In this document: positions 13,643 to 17,060 of the stretch, one piece after another
How the letters are laid out: every line of letters begins with the position of its first letter
Position numbering within the stretch: position 1 is the first letter of the stretch
NCBI GenBank assembly: GCA_002339265.1
Contig: DDKG01000291.1
Coordinates: forward strand, 19,016-36,075
Length of the DNA: 17,060 nucleotides
Source: Massilia sp. UBA2604
Lineage (GTDB): Bacteria > Pseudomonadota > Gammaproteobacteria > Burkholderiales > Burkholderiaceae_D
Direction of reading: 5' to 3'
Made by a program: the position numbers and the translations under genes
Notes under the pieces: model-generated
The model's input: only the letters and a program-made list of their open reading frames with translations
Databases searched by the model: none
What the model was told of the DNA's origin: nothing

Positions 13643-13648
13643 GTCGCC

Positions 13649-14335
13649 ATGAACCATGTATTGCTTATCGACGATGACGTCGAACTCGTCGGCATGTTCG
13701 CCGAATACCTCGAACAGGAAGGTTTCAGGGTCACCTGCGTCCACAATGGTGACGATGGCGCGCGCGAAGCGCTCAGCGGCCGCCACACCATCGCCATCCT
13801 CGACGTCATGATGCCCGGCACGAGCGGCATCGACGCCCTGCGCCAGATCCGCGCCGCCAGCCGCATCCCGGTGCTGATGCTGACCGCGCGCGGCGACGAC
13901 GCCGACCGCATCCTGGGCCTCGAACTGGGCGCCGACGACTACGTCGCCAAGCCCTGCACCCCGCGCGAGCTGACCGCGCGCGTGCGCGCCATCCTGCGCC
14001 GCACCCAGGCGCAGCCGGAAACCATCCCCGGCGCGGCCCTCACGGTCGGCAAGCTGACCATGCATCCCGAGGGACGGCGCGCGACCTGGGACGGCGCCCC
14101 GCTCGACCTGACCAGCACCGAATTCAACCTGCTGGAAGTGCTGGCGCGGAATGCTGGAAAACCCGTCAGCAAGAACGAGTTGTCGGAACAGGGCCTCGGG
14201 CGGCCACTGGCACGCTTCGACCGCAATATCGACGTCCACCTGAGCAGCCTGCGCCACAAGCTCGGACCGCTGGCGGACGGTCGTTCCTGCCTGCAGACCA
14301 TCTACCGCCAGGGCTACCAGCTGATCAAGGAGTAG
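13649..14335 (+). CDS. cpxR: CpxR-like response regulator (OmpR/PhoB family)
   Basis: This 228-residue protein has an N-terminal receiver domain (about 3-115) with acidic pocket Asp8-Asp10, phospho-acceptor Asp52 (ILDVMMPG), Thr79 and Lys101 (KPCTPREL). The C-terminal winged-helix DNA-binding domain spans about 130-226. The segment GRPLARFDRNIDVHLSSLRHKLG is very close to the matching part of E. coli CpxR. The Cys103 after KP replaces the commoner Phe, as in some other CpxR-like proteins. I set the start at ATG 13649, where the receiver fold begins; the frame is open far upstream, but that part is antisense to other genes. It is followed after 1 bp by the sensor kinase gene. Autoregulation through the upstream GTAAA array is expected. 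Confidence 0.92.
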   Translation: MNHVLLIDDDVELVGMFAEYLEQEGFRVTCVHNGDDGAREALSGRHTIAILDVMMPGTSGIDALRQIRAASRIPVLMLTARGDDADRILGLELGADDYVAKPCTPRELTARVRAILRRTQAQPETIPGAALTVGKLTMHPEGRRATWDGAPLDLTSTEFNLLEVLARNAGKPVSKNELSEQGLGRPLARFDRNIDVHLSSLRHKLGPLADGRSCLQTIYRQGYQLIKE

Positions 14336-14336
14336 C

Positions 14337-15731
14337 ATGGGACGGTTGTTCTGGAAGTTTTTCCTCTGTATTTTTCTTGCGCAGCTGAGCGCCACCATCG
14401 CCATCGGCGGCGCCTTCTGGCTGCGCGACCAGGCGCGCCAGAAAGCTACGTCGAGCCTCGATTCCGGTCCGCCGGCCGCGGTCGCGCTCGACGCGGCGGC
14501 TGCTACGCTGCGCCACGGCGGCGAGGCTGCGCTGCGCGGCCTGCTGGCGGACATGCGCCGTCCTCAGCTCTATGTGCTGGATTCTGCGCAGCGCGACCTG
14601 CTCGGGCGCGCGGTGCCGGCCGAGCTGCGCAAGGAAGCCGAGCGCCAGCTCGGCAGCGGTGAACGCGGCGCCTGGCGCGGCGCACGGCATCTGGTCGGAC
14701 CCGGCGGCGAGCGTTATCTGGCCTTCGTCCCACGCCAGTCGGGACGGCCGGAGGGATTGCGCGGCGGCCCGCCGGACCCGTTGACGCCGGCGCTCGACCC
14801 CGGCGCGCGCCGCCGCATCGGCCAGACCGTCGTGATCGGCGCCGCCGTCGTGGCCAGCCTGCTGTTCGCGGCGCTGCTGGCCTGGTATTTCTCGCGTCCG
14901 ATTCGCGCCCTGCGCAGCGCCTTCGAGGCCGCGGCCGCCGGCGACCTGGCGCCGCGCTTCGGCCGCGCCACCAAGGGCGGCGACGAACTCTCCGACCTGG
15001 GACGCGACTTCGACCGCATGAGCGGACGCCTGCGCGCCCTGATGGATGGCCAGCGCCGCCTGCTGCACGACGTCTCGCACGAGCTGCGCTCGCCGCTGGC
15101 GCGCATGCAGGCCGCGGTCGGGCTGGCGCACCAGCAGCCGGACAAGTTCGCGACCACGCTCGAACGCATCGAGCGCGAGAGCAACCGCATGGACAAGCTG
15201 GTCGGCGAGCTGTTGACGCTGTCGCGCCTGGAAGCCCTTCCCGACGCGCTGCGGCGCGAGCCGGTCGACCTGACCGAGTTGGCTGACGGCATCGTGGCCG
15301 ACGCCCGTTTCGAGGCCGCGCAGCACGAGGGGCGCGAGGGCCAGTCCAGCGCCACCCGCATCCTGATCGAGGCCGAGGGCAGCGTCGGCGTGACCGGCGA
15401 CCCGGACCTGCTGTGGAGCGCCCTGGAGAACGTGGTGCGCAACGCCGCCAAGCACGGCGCCGACGGCGGCATCGTGACCGTCGCGCTGAGCGCCGGCGGC
15501 GGCCTGGCGCGCATCGACGTGCTCGATCGGGGACCGGGCATCCCGCCGGCGGACCTGGCGGCGGTGTTCCAGCCCTTCTTCCGCGCCGGCGCCTCGCGCA
15601 CCGGCGTCGACGGCCACGGCCTGGGCCTGGCGATCGCCCAGCGCGTGGTGCAGGCCCATGGCGGCGAGATCGTGGCCCGCAACCGCGACGGTGGCGGGCT
15701 GCAGGTGACGATCACGCTTCCGCAGGCGTAA
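14337..15731 (+). CDS. cpxA: CpxA-like sensor histidine kinase
   Basis: This 464-residue inner-membrane kinase is the partner of the upstream regulator. The first membrane segment is at about 8-28 and the second at about 162-184. A periplasmic sensor of about 130 residues lies between them, with a Gly/Pro-rich end (LRGGPPDPL). HAMP follows at about 185-238, then the H-box LLHDVSHELRSPLAR with phospho-acceptor His248. The ATPase domain has the N-box (ENVVRNAAKHG, Asn365 and Asn369), G1 (DRGPGIP) and G2 (GHGLGLAI). AAGGAG (14327-14332), at the end of cpxR, is its Shine-Dalgarno, and only 1 bp separates the genes. The periplasmic domain is where a CpxP-like protein would act. The stop codon lies 14 bp from the convergent comEC stop. 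Confidence 0.92.
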   Translation: MGRLFWKFFLCIFLAQLSATIAIGGAFWLRDQARQKATSSLDSGPPAAVALDAAAATLRHGGEAALRGLLADMRRPQLYVLDSAQRDLLGRAVPAELRKEAERQLGSGERGAWRGARHLVGPGGERYLAFVPRQSGRPEGLRGGPPDPLTPALDPGARRRIGQTVVIGAAVVASLLFAALLAWYFSRPIRALRSAFEAAAAGDLAPRFGRATKGGDELSDLGRDFDRMSGRLRALMDGQRRLLHDVSHELRSPLARMQAAVGLAHQQPDKFATTLERIERESNRMDKLVGELLTLSRLEALPDALRREPVDLTELADGIVADARFEAAQHEGREGQSSATRILIEAEGSVGVTGDPDLLWSALENVVRNAAKHGADGGIVTVALSAGGGLARIDVLDRGPGIPPADLAAVFQPFFRAGASRTGVDGHGLGLAIAQRVVQAHGGEIVARNRDGGGLQVTITLPQA

Positions 15732-15745
15732 GGCCGGCAAGCGCG

Positions 15746-17060
15746 TCAACGGCCGTGCCAGTAACGGGCGCGCGTCTCACGATAAGTCTCGACCTGCAGC
15801 TCCTGGCCGAAGCGCAGCGTGACGGCGCCGCGCTCGTCGGTGCGCAGGCGGCGGATCCCGTGTTCGGCGTAGCGCTCGTAGACCTTTTTCTGGGGGTGGC
15901 GGTAACGATTGCGATGGCCGACCTGGAAGATGCCCAGCGTCGGCCCCACCGCCTGCAGGAACGCCGCGGTCGACGAGGTGCCGCTGCCGTGGTGCGGCGC
16001 CAGCAGCACGTCGGCGCGCAGTCGATCGGCGCTGCTGCGCAGCAGCGCCGCCTCTTGCGCCGCCTCGATGTCGCCGGCCAGCAGGATCGCCTTGCCGCCC
16101 GCGCTGACCCGCAGCACGCAACTGCGCGCATTGGCTTTCAGGCGCGGGTTGGCGTAGCTGGCCGGATCCGGCGCCAGCATCTCGAAGCGCACGCCATCCC
16201 AGTCCCAGCCCTGGCCGGCGAGGCAGGGCCGGCGCCGGGCGGCAGTCCGCAGCAGGGGATGCCCGCGCGGCAGGGACGACATCACCTCCTCCACTTCCAG
16301 TGTCTCCAGCACCGCGTCGGCGCCACCGACGTGATCGAGGTCGCTGTGCGACACCACCAGGCTGTCGAGGCGCCGGATGCCGCGGCCGCGCAGGTAAGGC
16401 AGGATGACGCGAGTGGCGCCGCTGGCGCCGGGCGCGTACTGCGGCCCGGTATCGTACAGCAGGCGATGCTGGTGGGTTTCGACCAGCAGCGCCATCCCCT
16501 GGCCGACGTCGAAGGCGGTGACGGTGAACGCGCCCGGCGGCGGCGCCGTCGGCATCTGCGTGAGCAGCGGGGTCCAGGCCGCGAGGCCGGCCCAGCGCTG
16601 CGGCCAGCCGCGCGGCGCCAGCATCCATGCGGTGCCGACCAGCGCCAGCGCGAGGATCCAGGGCGACGGCGCCGGCGCCGTCCATACCGCCAGCTCGGGC
16701 GCGGCCAGGCGCTGCAGGGGCCAGGCCAGCAGTTCGATGGCCAGGTGGGCCGTGCCCAGCACCAGGTCGGCCAGCGGCGACGGCAGGATGCTGCCGACCA
16801 GCGCCAGCGGCGTCACGAACAGGCTGATGACGGGAATCGCCACCGCGTTCGCCAATGGGCTGACCAGCGAAATCTGCCCGAACAGCAGCAGCGTGAGCGG
16901 CGCCAGGCCGATGGTGACGGCCCACTGGGTGCGCGCCGCCACCAGCAGCCCCGCGCGCCAGCCGCGCGTCCGCTCTCCGAGCCGCCCGCTGCAGGCGTAC
17001 AGGATGGCGGCCACGGCGCCGAAGGATAGCCAGAATCCCGGCCACAGCATGGCCCAGGGA
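15746..17060 (-). CDS. comEC: ComEC/Rec2 DNA-uptake channel protein, C-terminal part (5' end beyond window)
   Basis: The frame is open to the right edge (Pro-Trp-Ala precede the Met at 17050), so the true start is outside; 437 residues are visible. The visible N-terminal part is the end of the Competence-domain membrane region, starting with PGFWLSFGAVAA and having hydrophobic segments up to about residue 145 (counted from the Met at 17050). The C-terminal soluble part is a metallo-beta-lactamase-like domain with FDVGQGMALLV, the metal-binding HSDLDHVGG (235-243) and LLAPHHGSGTSS. ComEC carries single-stranded DNA across the inner membrane during transformation, and the lactamase-like domain is thought to be a nuclease. 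The gene looks intact as far as visible. It converges on cpxA, and no other competence gene is in the window. Confidence 0.93.
   Translation of the reverse strand, partial: PWAMLWPGFWLSFGAVAAILYACSGRLGERTRGWRAGLLVAARTQWAVTIGLAPLTLLLFGQISLVSPLANAVAIPVISLFVTPLALVGSILPSPLADLVLGTAHLAIELLAWPLQRLAAPELAVWTAPAPSPWILALALVGTAWMLAPRGWPQRWAGLAAWTPLLTQMPTAPPPGAFTVTAFDVGQGMALLVETHQHRLLYDTGPQYAPGASGATRVILPYLRGRGIRRLDSLVVSHSDLDHVGGADAVLETLEVEEVMSSLPRGHPLLRTAARRRPCLAGQGWDWDGVRFEMLAPDPASYANPRLKANARSCVLRVSAGGKAILLAGDIEAAQEAALLRSSADRLRADVLLAPHHGSGTSSTAAFLQAVGPTLGIFQVGHRNRYRHPQKKVYERYAEHGIRRLRTDERGAVTLRFGQELQVETYRETRARYWHGR

Larger units (their letters stand above)
13516..13648. promoter_or_regulatory. Divergent regulatory region between Spy/CpxP-like operon and cpxRA
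   Basis: This 133-bp gap serves both directions. It holds the CpxR-type half-sites (13563-13597) in its middle, a possible minus-strand -10 CACAAT (13545-13550) for the Spy/CpxP-like gene and a possible plus-strand -10 TATCCT (13637-13642) for cpxR. Relative to the predicted start sites the GTAAA pair is centred near -50 to -60 on both sides, a usual activator position. Confidence 0.5.

Noticed and set aside
12332..14335. A 667-codon plus-strand frame that would make a giant N-terminal extension of cpxR
   Set aside because: The part before 13649 is antisense to the dioxygenase and Spy/CpxP-like genes and crosses the regulatory region; only the part from 13649 is a receiver/winged-helix protein.
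1..17060. tRNA or rRNA genes, insertion sequences, integrase sites, CRISPR arrays, phage or defence genes
   Set aside because: Looked for on both strands by eye; nothing with the necessary motifs was seen, and genes are ordinary core functions without composition breaks.

Overview
The window reads as a continuous stretch of GC-rich, densely coded chromosome from a betaproteobacterium. An Oxalobacteraceae member of the Massilia/Telluria type is my best guess. The guess rests on the strong G/C third-position bias, the thyA-folA pair, the hairpin tip of the chemoreceptor and the general gene style; no rRNA or marker gene confirms it. I see no insertion sequence, prophage, tRNA, CRISPR array or sharp change in base composition, so this looks like core chromosome rather than a genomic island.

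Layout, left to right. (1) The C-terminal part of an MsbA-like ABC exporter (1-1473). (2) A methyl-accepting chemotaxis protein with a periplasmic Cache sensor (1635-3656). (3) A crowded 70-bp junction (3675-3741) where an intrinsic-type terminator hairpin, a promoter, a ribosome binding site and a TTG start overlap. (4) A one-carbon/nucleotide group: a threonine-aldolase-like PLP lyase, thyA, folA and a DUF4337 membrane protein, the last three joined by ATGA stop/start overlaps (3739-6788). (5) A PLP-dependent Arg/Lys/Orn decarboxylase with a foldable GC-rich leader and a perfect terminator (6985-9304). (6) An ECF41-type sigma factor that carries its own C-terminal regulatory domain (9323-10213), convergent with dcd (10233-10799, minus). 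(7) A tiny lipoprotein gene (10945-11196), tail to tail with an alpha/beta hydrolase gene (11201-12007, minus). (8) A minus-strand pair encoding an exported intradiol dioxygenase and a Spy/CpxP-like periplasmic protein (12074-13515), divergent from cpxR-cpxA (13649-15731, plus). (9) The C-terminal part of ComEC (15746 to the right edge, minus).

The most coherent unit is the Cpx region. The 133-bp gap between the Spy/CpxP-like gene and cpxR holds a perfect CpxR-type box, GTAAA-N5-GTAAA, plus a further GTAAA exactly 20 bp away. All three half-sites lie on the same helical face. The Spy/CpxP-like gene is translationally coupled to a predicted Tat-exported lipoprotein intradiol dioxygenase. This suggests that an envelope-stress two-component system here controls a cell-surface aromatic-ring-cleaving enzyme. 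I regard that as the best candidate for something not well described.

Second in interest are the ECF41 sigma factor, whose usual COE partner gene (carboxymuconolactone decarboxylase, oxidoreductase or epimerase) is not among its neighbours and whose mRNA may be leaderless, and the nested terminator/promoter/start at 3675-3741. Third are the long foldable leader ahead of the decarboxylase and the hairpin over the lipoprotein Shine-Dalgarno. All promoter, operator and RNA-structure calls were made by eye and are inference; the protein family calls are much firmer.
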